64,000 nt of DNA from Flavimaricola sp. GTDB taxonomy: Bacteria; Pseudomonadota; Alphaproteobacteria; Rhodobacterales; Rhodobacteraceae. Both the position numbers and the translations under genes were made by a program. The first letter of the stretch is position 1. Every line of letters starts with the position of its first letter. The notes under the pieces were generated by a model. That model made no database searches. It was not told the DNA's origin and saw only the letters and a list, made by a program, of their open reading frames with translations. The stretch lies in NCBI GenBank assembly GCA_029255105.1, contig JAQWWH010000090.1, positions 1-64,000 of the forward strand, written 5' to 3'. Positions 44,310 through 52,893 of this stretch are shown in pieces.

Positions 44310-45005
44310 ATGACACTCTCTCGCAAAGCCCTGCTCGTCCACCTTCTGACCGCCTCCGGGGCGGTCTTTGCCATGCTGGCGATGCTGGCGGCGGTGGAAG
44401 AGGATTGGGCGCTGATGTTCATCTGGCTGGTGGTCGCCTTTGCCGTGGACGGCATCGACGGCCCGCTGGCGCGTCGGTATGACGTCAAACGCAATTCGCC
44501 AGAGTTCGACGGCGTGCTGCTTGACCTGATAATCGACTACCTGACTTATGTGTTCGTGCCAGCCTACGCCTTGTTCAAGTCCGGGATCATGCCGGGCTGG
44601 ACGGGCTGGTTCGCCATCTTTGTCATCACCTTTGCCAGCGCCCTCTACTTTGCCGATACCCGGATGAAGACGAAGGACTACTCGTTCTCGGGATTTCCGG
44701 GATGCTGGAACATGGTGGTGCTGGTCCTGTTTGCCCTGTCCCCCAACTTCTGGGTGATCACCGCGCTGGTGGCGGTGCTGGCGGCGGCGATGTTCCTGCC
44801 GATCAAGTTCGTCCACCCCGTCCGGACCAAGCGGTGGCGGGCCGCCACGTTGCCCATGGCCCTCGGGTGGGTGTTCTTTGCCGGTTGGGCAGCCCTTGTG
44901 TCATTTGACGAGCAAAGCCTGGCCCATTGGGGTCTGGTTGTGACGTCAATCTACCTGATGGGCGCGGGTGCCGCGCAGCAGCTGGTCTACGGCAAGGACG
45001 GCTGA
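44310..45005 (+). CDS. pcs: Phosphatidylcholine synthase Pcs
   Basis: A 231-aa polytopic CDP-alcohol phosphatidyltransferase that condenses CDP-diacylglycerol with choline. The signature D-G-x2-A-R-x(8-9)-G-x3-D-x3-D is present: 'DGIDGPLARR', 'SPEFDGVLLDLIIDYL' at about 50-80. About eight membrane helices are visible. ATG 44310 fits the usual Pcs N-terminus ('MTLSRKALLVHLLTAS') with GAGAG close upstream; an in-frame ATG at 44292 would add six residues. Pcs is typical of bacteria interacting with eukaryotes and of Rhodobacteraceae. Confidence 0.92.
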   Translation: MTLSRKALLVHLLTASGAVFAMLAMLAAVEEDWALMFIWLVVAFAVDGIDGPLARRYDVKRNSPEFDGVLLDLIIDYLTYVFVPAYALFKSGIMPGWTGWFAIFVITFASALYFADTRMKTKDYSFSGFPGCWNMVVLVLFALSPNFWVITALVAVLAAAMFLPIKFVHPVRTKRWRAATLPMALGWVFFAGWAALVSFDEQSLAHWGLVVTSIYLMGAGAAQQLVYGKDG

Positions 45006-45013
45006 CCACGCGG

Positions 45014-45481
45014 TCAGATCAGCAATGAGGCCGCGCCTTCCAGACGCAGCAGGGCCACCTTCGCCTCGATCCCGGTCCCGCCGGAAAAACCGCCAAGGCC
45101 GGTCGCCGCCAGCACCCGATGGCAAGGGACGATGATGGCAATCGGATTGGCCCCGCATCCCTGACCGACGGCCTGTGCCGGGACACCAAGGTCGCGGGCA
45201 ATATCGCCGTAGCGCAGGGTTTGGCCAAAAGGGATAGCGCAAAGCGCTTGCCGGATGCTGGCGGCAAAGGGGCTTGCTGCTGGCAGCAGGGGCAGGTCGA
45301 AAGACGTCAGGCGTCCATCGAAATAGGCGGCCAACTGGCGAGCCGCTTCGGCCGAGACCGGTCCAAAGGCGGGACGCAGCGGCCCCCTCTCCCATCGAAG
45401 TGCCGAGATCTGGCCGTCGACAAACGTGATGGCCAGAGGTCCGACAGGCGTTTCAAGAAAGCTGGTGCCAGTCTCTGACAA
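45014..45481 (-). CDS. ogt: Methylated-DNA-protein cysteine methyltransferase
   Basis: A 155-aa suicide enzyme that removes methyl groups from O6-methylguanine. The active cysteine is C120 in 'IIVPCHRVLAATG', and the helix-turn-helix region 'GQTLRYGDIARDLGVPAQAVGQGCGANP' precedes it. The start is a TTG at 45481 with AAGG seven bases upstream, directly next to a palindromic repeat. It lies downstream of ileS on the same strand, with two palindrome copies in the 94-bp gap; its 3' end is 8 bp from the convergent pcs. Confidence 0.94.
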   Translation of the reverse strand: MSETGTSFLETPVGPLAITFVDGQISALRWERGPLRPAFGPVSAEAARQLAAYFDGRLTSFDLPLLPAASPFAASIRQALCAIPFGQTLRYGDIARDLGVPAQAVGQGCGANPIAIIVPCHRVLAATGLGGFSGGTGIEAKVALLRLEGAASLLI

Positions 45482-45492
45482 TCGAATGCCTT

Positions 45493-45518
45493 GTAAGGTG
45501 GGTTTGAACCCACCTTAC
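45493..45518. repeat. Palindromic repeat, copy D
   Basis: Perfect arms GTAAGGTGGGT / ACCCACCTTAC with loop TTGA, directly upstream of the ogt ribosome-binding site (minus strand). Confidence 0.92.
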
Positions 45519-45553
45519 GCATTTGAATCCCCAAGTCTGCAAGAACTGTCCCG

Positions 45554-45579
45554 GTAAGGTGGGTTTCAACCCACCTTAC
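45554..45579. repeat. Palindromic repeat, copy E (contains ileS stop codon)
   Basis: Perfect arms GTAAGGTGGGT / ACCCACCTTAC with loop TTCA. The TAA stop of ileS (45578-45576, minus) lies inside the right arm. Confidence 0.92.
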
Positions 45580-48524
45580 GAAAGCGCCGCGTCGCAGCGG
45601 GCACAGGTTCCGGCGTGGGTATGATGTCCAACGTCGGGCAGAATCTTCCAGCAGCGCTGGCACTTTTCCCCTTCGGCCTTGGCAAACACGACAGCGACAT
45701 CGGCCACCTCATCCACCCGGAAGGCATCCTCCGGTGCGGCCTTGGTCGTGATCTCGATCCCGCTGGTGATGCACAGGTCGTCGAAGGTCACCGTCCGCAA
45801 CACCTCGGCCGCTTCTGCGGACACATAGACCACCGGGGCCGCCTCAAGGCTCGCCCCGATCACCTTGTCGCGCCGCGCCACTTCCAGCGCACCGGTCACG
45901 ACCCGCCGGACCCGGCGCACGGTGGCCCATTTGGCGGCCAGCGCATCGTCCCGCCAGCTTTCGGGGGTGGGGGGAATATCCTGCAAGTGGACGGAGCTGT
46001 CTTCCCCCGGAAAACGCTCCAGCCAGACCTCTTCCATCGTGAACACCAGAACCGGTGCCAGCCAGGTGGTCAGCCGGTGGAACAGGATGTCGAGAACCGT
46101 CCGGGCCGCCTTGCGGCGTACAGTATCCCCGTCACAATACAGGACGTCCTTGCGGATATCGAAGTAGAAGGCCGACAGCTCTACCGTGGCAAAGGTAAAG
46201 ACCGACTGGAACACCCCCTGAAAGTCATAGGCGGCGTAGCCTTGCCGCACCGTTTCATCCAGTTCTGACAGGCGATGCAGCACCCAACGCTCAAGCTCGG
46301 GCATCTGTGCCGGTTCGACATGATCCGCCTCGGTCACATCCGCCAAGGAGCCAAGGATGAACCGCATCGTGTTGCGCAAACGACGGTAGCTGTCCGCCGT
46401 GCCCTTCAGGATCTCGGGCCCGATCCGCTGGTCGGCGGTGTAGTCGGTCTGGGCCACCCACAAACGCAGGATGTCGGCACCATATTCCTTGACCACCTTG
46501 TCCGGCACGATCGTATTGCCCAACGACTTGGACATCTTCATGCCCTTCTCGTCGAGGGTAAATCCATGGGTCAGCACGCCCCGATAGGGCGCCCGGCCCC
46601 GGGTCCCGCAGGCTTGCAGCATGGACGAATGGAACCAGCCCCGATGCTGATCGGTGCCCTCAAGGTAGAGGTCCGCCAATCCATCCTCGGACCCGTCGGG
46701 CCGGTCGCGCAGAACGAAAGCATGGGTCGACCCGCTGTCGAACCAAACGTCAAGGATATCGAACACCTGATCATAGTCTTCGGGCGCGTAGTCACCGGCC
46801 AGAAAGCGGGTTTTCGCCCCCTCCTTGTACCAGGCATCCGCCCCTTCGGCCTCAAAGGCCTCAAGGATACGGCCATTGACCCGTGGATCGCGCAGAAGGA
46901 AATCCGGATCGGTGGGAAGGGCGCCCTTTTTCGTAAAGCAGGTCAAAGGCACGCCCCATGCCCGCTGCCGTGACAAGACCCAGTCGGGCCGCGCCTGGAT
47001 CATCGAATACAGGCGGTTCCGCCCAGTTTGTGGCGTCCAGGTGACCAGCTGGTCGATCGAGGTCAGTGCCCGTTCCCGGATCGTCTTCCCATAGGTGTCC
47101 TGCCCGTCCCCGACCTCGCGGTCGATGGCGGCGAACCATTGGGGCGTGTTGCGGAAGATGACCGGGGCCTTGGACCGCCAGGAATGGGGGTAGCTGTGCT
47201 TGATCTTGCCACGCGCAAACAACCCGCCGACCTCGATCAGCTTGGCGATGACCGCCTCGTTGGCGTCACCTTCCCAGGGATTTTCCTTGTTCTTCTTGTT
47301 CGGCGCCGCCCGCAGGATGGCCTTGCCCCCAAAGAACGGCAGGTCGTCGCGAAACCGTCCGTCTTCCATCACGTTGTAGGTGATGACCTGCTCGAGCATG
47401 CCAAGATCGCGATAAAGCTCGAATTCCTCCATCCCGTGGGAGGGGGCGCAATGCACGAAACCGGTGCCTTCGTCGTCGGTGACAAAATCGGCCGCACGGA
47501 AGTCGCGGGTATCGTCCCATTCGCCGTTTGAGCCCTCAACACCATGCAGCGGATGCAACAGGCCGGTGATCACCGCGGGATCGACATCGCGTACCCGCCG
47601 GTACATCGTTTCGTCCAGCCGCGCGCGCTTCATCACGCTTGCCGCCTGCGTGTCTGACAGGATGTAGCGGTCGCCGATACCGGCCCAGCATTCCTCTGGC
47701 CGGTCGGTGACCTCGTAAAGCCCGTAAGCAATGTCCTTGCCATAGACGACCGCCTTGTTCGACGGCATGGTCCAGGGAGTCGTGGTCCAGATCACGACAT
47801 AGGCACCGCTCAGCCCTTGGGCCTCATCGGTCGACGTTGTTCCATCAACCTTGAACTTCACCCAGACCGTAAAGCTTTCCTTGTCGTGATACTCTACCTC
47901 GGCCTCGGCCAGCGCGGTTTGTTCGACCGGCGACCACATGACGGGCTTGGACCCCTGGTAAAGGGTACCGGTCATCAGGAACTTCTGGAACTCTTCCGCG
48001 ATCACCCGCTCGGCGTGGAAATCCATCGTCAGGTAGGGATGGTCCCAGGTGCCGGTGACACCCAGCCGCTTGAACTCTTCACGCTGGATATCCACCCAGC
48101 CTTCGGCAAACTTGCGGCATTCCTGGCGGAAGTCGACGACATCGATGTCGTCCTTGTCCTGGCCCTTGGCGCGGTACTGCTCTTCGATCTTCCATTCGAT
48201 CGGCAGACCGTGGCAGTCCCAGCCGGGGATATAGCGGGCATCGCGGCCCATCATCTGCTGCGAGCGCACGACCATGTCCTTGAGGATCTTGTTCAGGGCA
48301 TGGCCGATGTGCAGGTGGCCGTTGGCGTAGGGAGGGCCGTCGTGCAGGGTAAAGGGGGTCCGCCCTTCGGCCTTCTGGCGCAGGCGGTCGTAGATCCCCA
48401 TGCTGGCCCAACGCTCAAGCCAGTCAGGCTCGCGCTGGGGCAGGCCCGCGCGCATCGGAAACCCGGTACGGGGCAGATTGAGGGTGTCTTTGTAGTCGGG
48501 CGTTAGTGGCGTATCGGCGCACAT
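45576..48524 (-). CDS. ileS: Isoleucyl-tRNA synthetase
   Basis: A 982-aa class Ia synthetase. Start 48524 ('MCADTPLTPDYKDTLNLP') has GAAGGA seven bases upstream; an extended frame to 48584 lacks homology. HIGH is at 72-75 ('ANGHLHIGHALNK'), the editing domain follows with 'VIWTTTPWTMPSNKAV' and 'DEGTGFVHCAPSHGMEEF', and KMSKS ('KGMKMSKSLGN') is at about 660. A C-terminal zinc finger (CQRC...CARC) is present near residue 950-975. The stop codon lies inside a palindromic repeat. Confidence 0.98.
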   Translation of the reverse strand: MCADTPLTPDYKDTLNLPRTGFPMRAGLPQREPDWLERWASMGIYDRLRQKAEGRTPFTLHDGPPYANGHLHIGHALNKILKDMVVRSQQMMGRDARYIPGWDCHGLPIEWKIEEQYRAKGQDKDDIDVVDFRQECRKFAEGWVDIQREEFKRLGVTGTWDHPYLTMDFHAERVIAEEFQKFLMTGTLYQGSKPVMWSPVEQTALAEAEVEYHDKESFTVWVKFKVDGTTSTDEAQGLSGAYVVIWTTTPWTMPSNKAVVYGKDIAYGLYEVTDRPEECWAGIGDRYILSDTQAASVMKRARLDETMYRRVRDVDPAVITGLLHPLHGVEGSNGEWDDTRDFRAADFVTDDEGTGFVHCAPSHGMEEFELYRDLGMLEQVITYNVMEDGRFRDDLPFFGGKAILRAAPNKKNKENPWEGDANEAVIAKLIEVGGLFARGKIKHSYPHSWRSKAPVIFRNTPQWFAAIDREVGDGQDTYGKTIRERALTSIDQLVTWTPQTGRNRLYSMIQARPDWVLSRQRAWGVPLTCFTKKGALPTDPDFLLRDPRVNGRILEAFEAEGADAWYKEGAKTRFLAGDYAPEDYDQVFDILDVWFDSGSTHAFVLRDRPDGSEDGLADLYLEGTDQHRGWFHSSMLQACGTRGRAPYRGVLTHGFTLDEKGMKMSKSLGNTIVPDKVVKEYGADILRLWVAQTDYTADQRIGPEILKGTADSYRRLRNTMRFILGSLADVTEADHVEPAQMPELERWVLHRLSELDETVRQGYAAYDFQGVFQSVFTFATVELSAFYFDIRKDVLYCDGDTVRRKAARTVLDILFHRLTTWLAPVLVFTMEEVWLERFPGEDSSVHLQDIPPTPESWRDDALAAKWATVRRVRRVVTGALEVARRDKVIGASLEAAPVVYVSAEAAEVLRTVTFDDLCITSGIEITTKAAPEDAFRVDEVADVAVVFAKAEGEKCQRCWKILPDVGHHTHAGTCARCDAALS

Positions 48525-48724
48525 ATCGGCGTCCTTCGGAAATGCAGGGATGTCATAGGGTCTGTTTTTGGTGCGATGGCTCAAACACCTCTGTCCGGCG
48601 GCGCTGAGACGTCAGCCCGCCGGGGACATAATTCGCTGAATGATCGCCAAAGGATACTTCATGGCGCGGCTTATACGGCGGCGGTCGGGCGGGGTAAAGT
48701 GGTGGGAATGCCATAGATAGGGAA

Positions 48725-48753
48725 TTGCCAGACAGCGTTGCCGCTGCTAAACG
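48725..48753 (+). promoter_or_regulatory. Candidate promoter of the asd leader
   Basis: TTGCCA (five of six to the -35 consensus), 17-bp spacer, TAAACG (three of six to the -10). The expected start site, about 48760, almost coincides with the leader ATG at 48762, which would make a leaderless message and explain the lack of a Shine-Dalgarno. Weak evidence. Confidence 0.3.
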
Positions 48754-48761
48754 CCCATCCC

Positions 48762-48854
48762 ATGGCACGGATGATGACCAAAACCATGACGACCAAGACC
48801 ACCGCTCCGGCGGGGGGGCTTTACGGCATGGCAGGGTTCATCCCAACAGCCTGA
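48762..48854 (+). CDS. Candidate leader peptide rich in Met/Thr/Lys, upstream of asd
   Basis: A 30-codon ORF. Residues 4-14 read MMTKTMTTKTT: eleven consecutive codons for Met, Thr or Lys, the end products of the aspartate pathway that asd feeds. The style recalls E. coli ThrL, which is rich in Thr and Ile and controls the thr operon by attenuation (established). No Shine-Dalgarno is seen, so translation may be leaderless. A pair of mutually exclusive RNA structures follows and overlaps its end (48806-48888). That this peptide is translated and regulatory is an inference; low-complexity chance composition is the alternative. Confidence 0.5.
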   Translation: MARMMTKTMTTKTTAPAGGLYGMAGFIPTA

Positions 48855-48876
48855 CCGCAAAGACAGCCCCGCCGGA
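48806..48876 (+). promoter_or_regulatory. Possible antiterminator pairing in the asd leader
   Basis: TCCGGCGGGGGGGCT (48806-48820) is complementary to AGCCCCGCCGGA (48865-48876) apart from three bulged G's. The second segment is also the left arm of the terminator-like hairpin, so only one of the two structures can form. Confidence 0.5.
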
Positions 48877-48892
48877 GACGGACGGGGCCTTT
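48866..48892 (+). terminator. Terminator-like hairpin of the asd leader
   Basis: GCCCCGCC (48866-48873) pairs with GG and CGGGGC (48880-48888, one bulged A) around loop GGAGAC, followed by 'CTTTG'. The T-tract is short, so termination efficiency is uncertain. Confidence 0.5.
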
Positions 48893-48942
48893 GACACCAA
48901 CACCCCCGTCCACTCTGCCCTGACCCAGAGAGAGTGTGACTG

Positions 48943-50001
48943 ATGAACGCCCTGACCCATTCCCCCGCTGCCGATCCAAATGCCGTTGCTATCCGGCCGG
49001 CGACTGTCGCCATCGTTGGTGCGACCGGCGCCGTCGGGATAGAGCTGATCAAATGCCTTGAGGCCAGCACGGTGCCCACCGGCCGGCTGCGCCTGTTCGC
49101 CTCACGCCGGTCTGCGGGGAAATGCCTGCCATTTCGGGGATCGATGGTTGTCGTCGAATCGCTGGAAGAGGCCAGTTTTGACGGTGTCGATATCGCCTTC
49201 TTCTCGGCCGGGGCCACGATCTCGCGGCGCTATGCCCCTATCGCCCGGGACGCCGGGGCGCTGGTCATCGACAACTCTTCCGCATTTCGGATGGACCCCG
49301 ATATCCCGCTTGTCGTGCCAGAGGCCAATGGGCCGGCCCTGAGCCGCCATGCCGGGATCATCGCCAACCCCAACTGCGTCGCCGCCATTGCCTGCGTCGC
49401 CCTCGCCCCGCTGCACCAAAGGTGGTCCATTCGCAGGCTGTCGATGGTGACCTATCAGGCGATCTCGGGGGCTGGCGCCTCGGCCATGGCCGAGATGGAG
49501 GAGGCCACCGCCGCCGCCCTTGCCGGAGAGGCCCACACCCCCCGCGTCATGCCGCATCCGACAGCCTTCAACCTGTTCAGCCACAATGCCGATGTCGACC
49601 CCGAGACGGGCTACAATGGCGAAGAGGACAAGGTCATCGCAGAGACCCGCCGCATCCTTGACCTGCCCCGCCTGCCCATCGGGATCACCTGTATCCGAGT
49701 CCCCGTCCTGCGGGCCCATTCCATTGCCGTCACGGTGCGCTTTGACGACCACGTCACGCCTGCCGCCGTCCGCGCCTGCCTCGACGGCGCACCGGGCGTC
49801 AGGCTGGTGGATGACCGGGCGGGCAACCATTTTCCCATGCCGGTCGAGGCGACGGGACAGGACGACGTCCTTGTCGGACGGATCAGAACCGACAGCGGCG
49901 ATCCGTCGGGCCGGTCCATCGCCATGTTCCTGTCGGGGGATCAGTTGTTGAAAGGGGCCGCGCTCAATGCCGTGCAGATCGCCGAAGCGGTCTGGGCCTG
50001 A
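48943..50001 (+). CDS. asd: Aspartate-semialdehyde dehydrogenase
   Basis: A 352-aa NADP-dependent enzyme converting aspartyl phosphate to the semialdehyde, the branch point for Lys, Thr and Met. The nucleotide-binding start 'TVAIVGATGAVGIELIKCLE' is at about 23-42, 'DNSSAFRMDPDIPLVVPEAN' at about 109, the catalytic Cys about C145 in 'IIANPNCVAAIACVAL', and the catalytic His about 263 in 'VLRAHSIAVTVRF'. About 20 extra residues precede the usual start. The ATG follows AGAGAGAG. It stands alone behind the candidate attenuator. Whether it is the only asd gene cannot be told from this window. Confidence 0.95.
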   Translation: MNALTHSPAADPNAVAIRPATVAIVGATGAVGIELIKCLEASTVPTGRLRLFASRRSAGKCLPFRGSMVVVESLEEASFDGVDIAFFSAGATISRRYAPIARDAGALVIDNSSAFRMDPDIPLVVPEANGPALSRHAGIIANPNCVAAIACVALAPLHQRWSIRRLSMVTYQAISGAGASAMAEMEEATAAALAGEAHTPRVMPHPTAFNLFSHNADVDPETGYNGEEDKVIAETRRILDLPRLPIGITCIRVPVLRAHSIAVTVRFDDHVTPAAVRACLDGAPGVRLVDDRAGNHFPMPVEATGQDDVLVGRIRTDSGDPSGRSIAMFLSGDQLLKGAALNAVQIAEAVWA

Positions 50002-50046
50002 TCAAAGCCCGTTGCCCTGCCCCGCGTCCTTTGCGATGACTTGGAC

Positions 50047-51255
50047 ATGACAAGGTCCATGTCCATAGCCATCGCAGGGGCCGGGATCGGCGGGCTTGCC
50101 GCCGCGGCATTGCTGGCTGACGGCGGGCATCGGGTCACCGTCTTTGACCGCTTTGATGCACCACGACCGGTTGGGTCGGGTCTTGTCATCCAACCTGTCG
50201 GCCAGGAGGTCCTTGCCCGTATCGGCGTGGCGGCAGAGGCCGAGGCCCTTGGCGCACAGATCAGTCGTATGTCGGGGCACGAGGCTGACACTGGCCGGGC
50301 GGTTCTGGATGTGTCCTATGACCGGCCCCGACGTGACTGGCCCGGACGACCCAGCCATGGGCTGGGGATTCACCGGGGGTCCTTGTTCGACGTGTTATGG
50401 CAGGCCGTCGCCCGGCGCGGCATCCGGGTAGAGCCGAACGCGCAGGTTCTTGGCGCCTCGGGCGGCGTGCTGACACTTGCCGATGGAAGGGACGTCGGCC
50501 CCTTTGACCTGATCGTCGATGCGGCGGGTGCCGGGTCCGCCCTCTCACCGCTCAAGGGGCGGGCGCTGTGATATGGCGCGGTCTGGGGCACGGTCGACTG
50601 GCCCGAGACGGACCTGCCCCCGACCGAACTGCGCCAGTGTTACCGGCAGGCCAACCGGATGATCGGAGTGCTGCCCATCGGCCGCATGCCCGGATCGCCC
50701 ACGGCCAAGGCGGCCGTCTTCTGGTCGCTGCCCTCAGGCGATCACGCGGCTTGGGTCGCGCGGGGGATCGGATCATGGCGGGATGAGGCCATCGCCCTCT
50801 GGCCCGCCATCGCCCCCTTTGTTGCCCAGATCCGGTCAAGCGAAGACATGACGATGGCCAGCTATACCCACGGTACCCTTGCCAGACCCTACAGCGCGCG
50901 CCTTGTCCATATCGGGGATGCCGCCCACCGGGCCAGCCCGCAATTGGGGCAAGGGGCCAACATGGCCCTGCTGGATGCCATCGCCCTCGCAGAGGCGCTG
51001 CGGCTGGCAGATGGGCAGAACGCCCTTGCCCTATATGCCCAAGCGCGGCGCTGGCACGTCTGGACCTATCAGGCCTTCAGCCGCGCCTTTACTCCACAGT
51101 ATCAATCTGACAGCCGGGTGCCGCCTTGGGTGCGCGACCGGATCTTGTTTCCCCTGTCGCAGGTGCCGCCACTGACGTCGGTCCTGACATCGCTTGTCTG
51201 CGGCAGGCTTGTTCCGCCATTGGCGAGCCTCAGCCGGGCACCGGCCAAGTCGTGA
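50047..51255 (+). pseudogene. FAD-dependent monooxygenase interrupted by an in-frame TGA
   Basis: A gene of about 402 codons for a PheA/TfdB-type flavin monooxygenase. The FAD-binding start 'SIAIAGAGIGGLAAAALLADGG' is intact, and 'LVHIGDAAHRASPQLGQGAN' is the second FAD motif near residue 290. A TGA at 50569-50571 splits it after 'SPLKGRAL'; the reading continues in the same frame with 'YGAVWGTVDWPETDLPP', which is the expected next stretch. A single base substitution is the simplest explanation; a sequencing error or readthrough are alternatives. The start may be ATG 50047 or 50059. The substrate is unknown. Confidence 0.82.
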
Positions 51256-51269
51256 TATAGCCCGGGCGG

Positions 51270-52889
51270 CTATTCTGAGTGTACGAAATCCCAGACCCGC
51301 GACATCACCACCGACCCTTCGCCAACCGCGCTTGCCACCCGTTTGACAGAACCCGAGCGGACATCCCCGACCGCAAATATCCCGGGATACGAGGTCGCAT
51401 AGGCATGGTCGGACCCGGCCGCCGCCCCGGTCAGGACAAAGCCCTTGTCATCGAGCTTGACCAGATCGCTGAGCCAGGCGGTATTCGGGGCAGCCCCAAC
51501 CATGACGAACAGGGCCCGCGTCGGGATTTGTGACGTCGCGCCCGATTGGCTGTCCTGCACGGTGATCCCGGTCAGTGCCGTTTCGCCCTGCAGCGCTGTC
51601 ATGGAGGCATTATAGTGGATGGTGATATCAGGCGAGGCCTCAAGCCAGGACAAAAGATAGTCCGACATCGACGTGGCCAGCGATGGCCCCCGGACCAGAA
51701 CGTGCACATGCTTGGCCGTCCGCGACAGGAACATCGCGGCCTGCCCTGCGGAATTGCCGCCGCCAATCACGACAACCTCAGATCCGCCGCAATAGCGCGC
51801 CTCTACATCTGTCGCGGCATAGTAGATGCCCGCGCCTTCAAACTCCTCCAGCCGGTCGACCGCCATCCTGCGATACTGAACACCGGTGGCAACCACGACG
51901 GCCTTGGTACAAACCTCGTGCCCGTCATCAAGCGTCACGCAAAACAGCCCGTCGTCCTGCCGCTGAATGGCAGCGGCCCGACGGGGAACCGCGAAACGGG
52001 TGCCGAACTTCATTGCCTGCACCTCTCCACGCCAGCACAGGTCGGCGCCCGAGATGCCGGTGGGAAAGCCCATGTAATTCTCGATCCGGCTGGATGTTCC
52101 GGCCTGCCCGCCGATGGTCAAATCCTCGACCACCAGCGCCTTGAGGCCCTCGGTTCCGGCATAGACCCCGGCGGCCACTCCGGCAGGACCGCCACCGACG
52201 ATCAGCACGTCAAAGGTCAGGTCCCGTTCGGCCCCGATATCGAGGCCCAGCCGTTGGGCGACTGCCGCGGGTGTCGGCGGGTAGATTACTTCGGATTTTC
52301 CAAAGATAACCGCCGGTTCTGCCTTGCCGATCTGGCATTGGCCCGCAAGCGCCTCGGCGTCCGCCTCTCCTAGTGTCAGGTTGCGGGTGGGGATGCGGTT
52401 GCGGGTGGCAAAGGCTGCCACCGCCTTTATCTCGCGGCTGTCGTCCGCACCGATCAGGGTTAGGGTGGACCCTCCGACCTCAAGCATCCGCCTGCGACGG
52501 GCCGCAAGTACCGTGATGATGATATCGCTCATCTCGGGGATGCGGGACATCAGGTCGAGCATCTTTTGGCGCGGGACACAAAGAACCTCACTCGGCTTGG
52601 CCGCGCGGGCGCCCAGCATCGCAATCCCGCCGGACAGAAAGCTGATCTCTCCAAAGAACTGGGTCGGACCAAGTGCTGCCTCGCCGTAGCGGGCGCCGGT
52701 TCGGGGATCAATTGCCTCGATCTCACCGGACAGGACATAGTGAAAACTGTCGATCGGCGCGTCTATCGCCTGAACGATGTCGCCGGTGGCGAGTGTCATC
52801 ACCTCACCTATGTCCCGCATGGCCGCGACGTGACTGTCGGCCAGCGGTGTCCGCACCATGGTTGCCGGATCAACGGCGAGCGTTTCCAT
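51270..52889 (-). CDS. Cyclic-nucleotide-binding, thioredoxin-reductase-like flavoprotein
   Basis: A 539-aa fusion. An N-terminal cNMP-binding domain (about 10-130: 'IDSFHYVLSGEIEAIDP', 'FFGEISFLSGGIAMLGARAAKPSEVLCV') is joined through a linker domain (about 140-225) to a thioredoxin-reductase-like module (about 228-539) with FAD motif 'VLIVGGGPAGVAAGVYAG', NAD(P) motif 'VVVIGGGNSAGQAAMFLSR' and 'GIFAVGDVRSGSVKRVASAVGEG'. The redox CxxC of true thioredoxin reductases is missing: the region reads 'YYAATDVEARYCGG'. GGAG precedes ATG 52889 and overlaps the end of ycjF, so it is co-transcribed with ycjX-ycjF. Electron acceptor unknown. Confidence 0.9.
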   Translation of the reverse strand: METLAVDPATMVRTPLADSHVAAMRDIGEVMTLATGDIVQAIDAPIDSFHYVLSGEIEAIDPRTGARYGEAALGPTQFFGEISFLSGGIAMLGARAAKPSEVLCVPRQKMLDLMSRIPEMSDIIITVLAARRRRMLEVGGSTLTLIGADDSREIKAVAAFATRNRIPTRNLTLGEADAEALAGQCQIGKAEPAVIFGKSEVIYPPTPAAVAQRLGLDIGAERDLTFDVLIVGGGPAGVAAGVYAGTEGLKALVVEDLTIGGQAGTSSRIENYMGFPTGISGADLCWRGEVQAMKFGTRFAVPRRAAAIQRQDDGLFCVTLDDGHEVCTKAVVVATGVQYRRMAVDRLEEFEGAGIYYAATDVEARYCGGSEVVVIGGGNSAGQAAMFLSRTAKHVHVLVRGPSLATSMSDYLLSWLEASPDITIHYNASMTALQGETALTGITVQDSQSGATSQIPTRALFVMVGAAPNTAWLSDLVKLDDKGFVLTGAAAGSDHAYATSYPGIFAVGDVRSGSVKRVASAVGEGSVVMSRVWDFVHSE

Positions 52890-52893
52890 CGCG

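Larger units (their letters stand above)
48525..48942. other. Divergent leader region between ileS and asd
   Basis: 418 bp holding the ileS promoter (minus) and a structured asd leader (plus). The asd side contains a possible promoter (48725-48753), a 30-codon ORF (48762-48854), an alternative-pairing segment (48806-48820) and a terminator-like hairpin (48866-48888). Nothing is recognised in 48525-48720. Confidence 0.6.
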
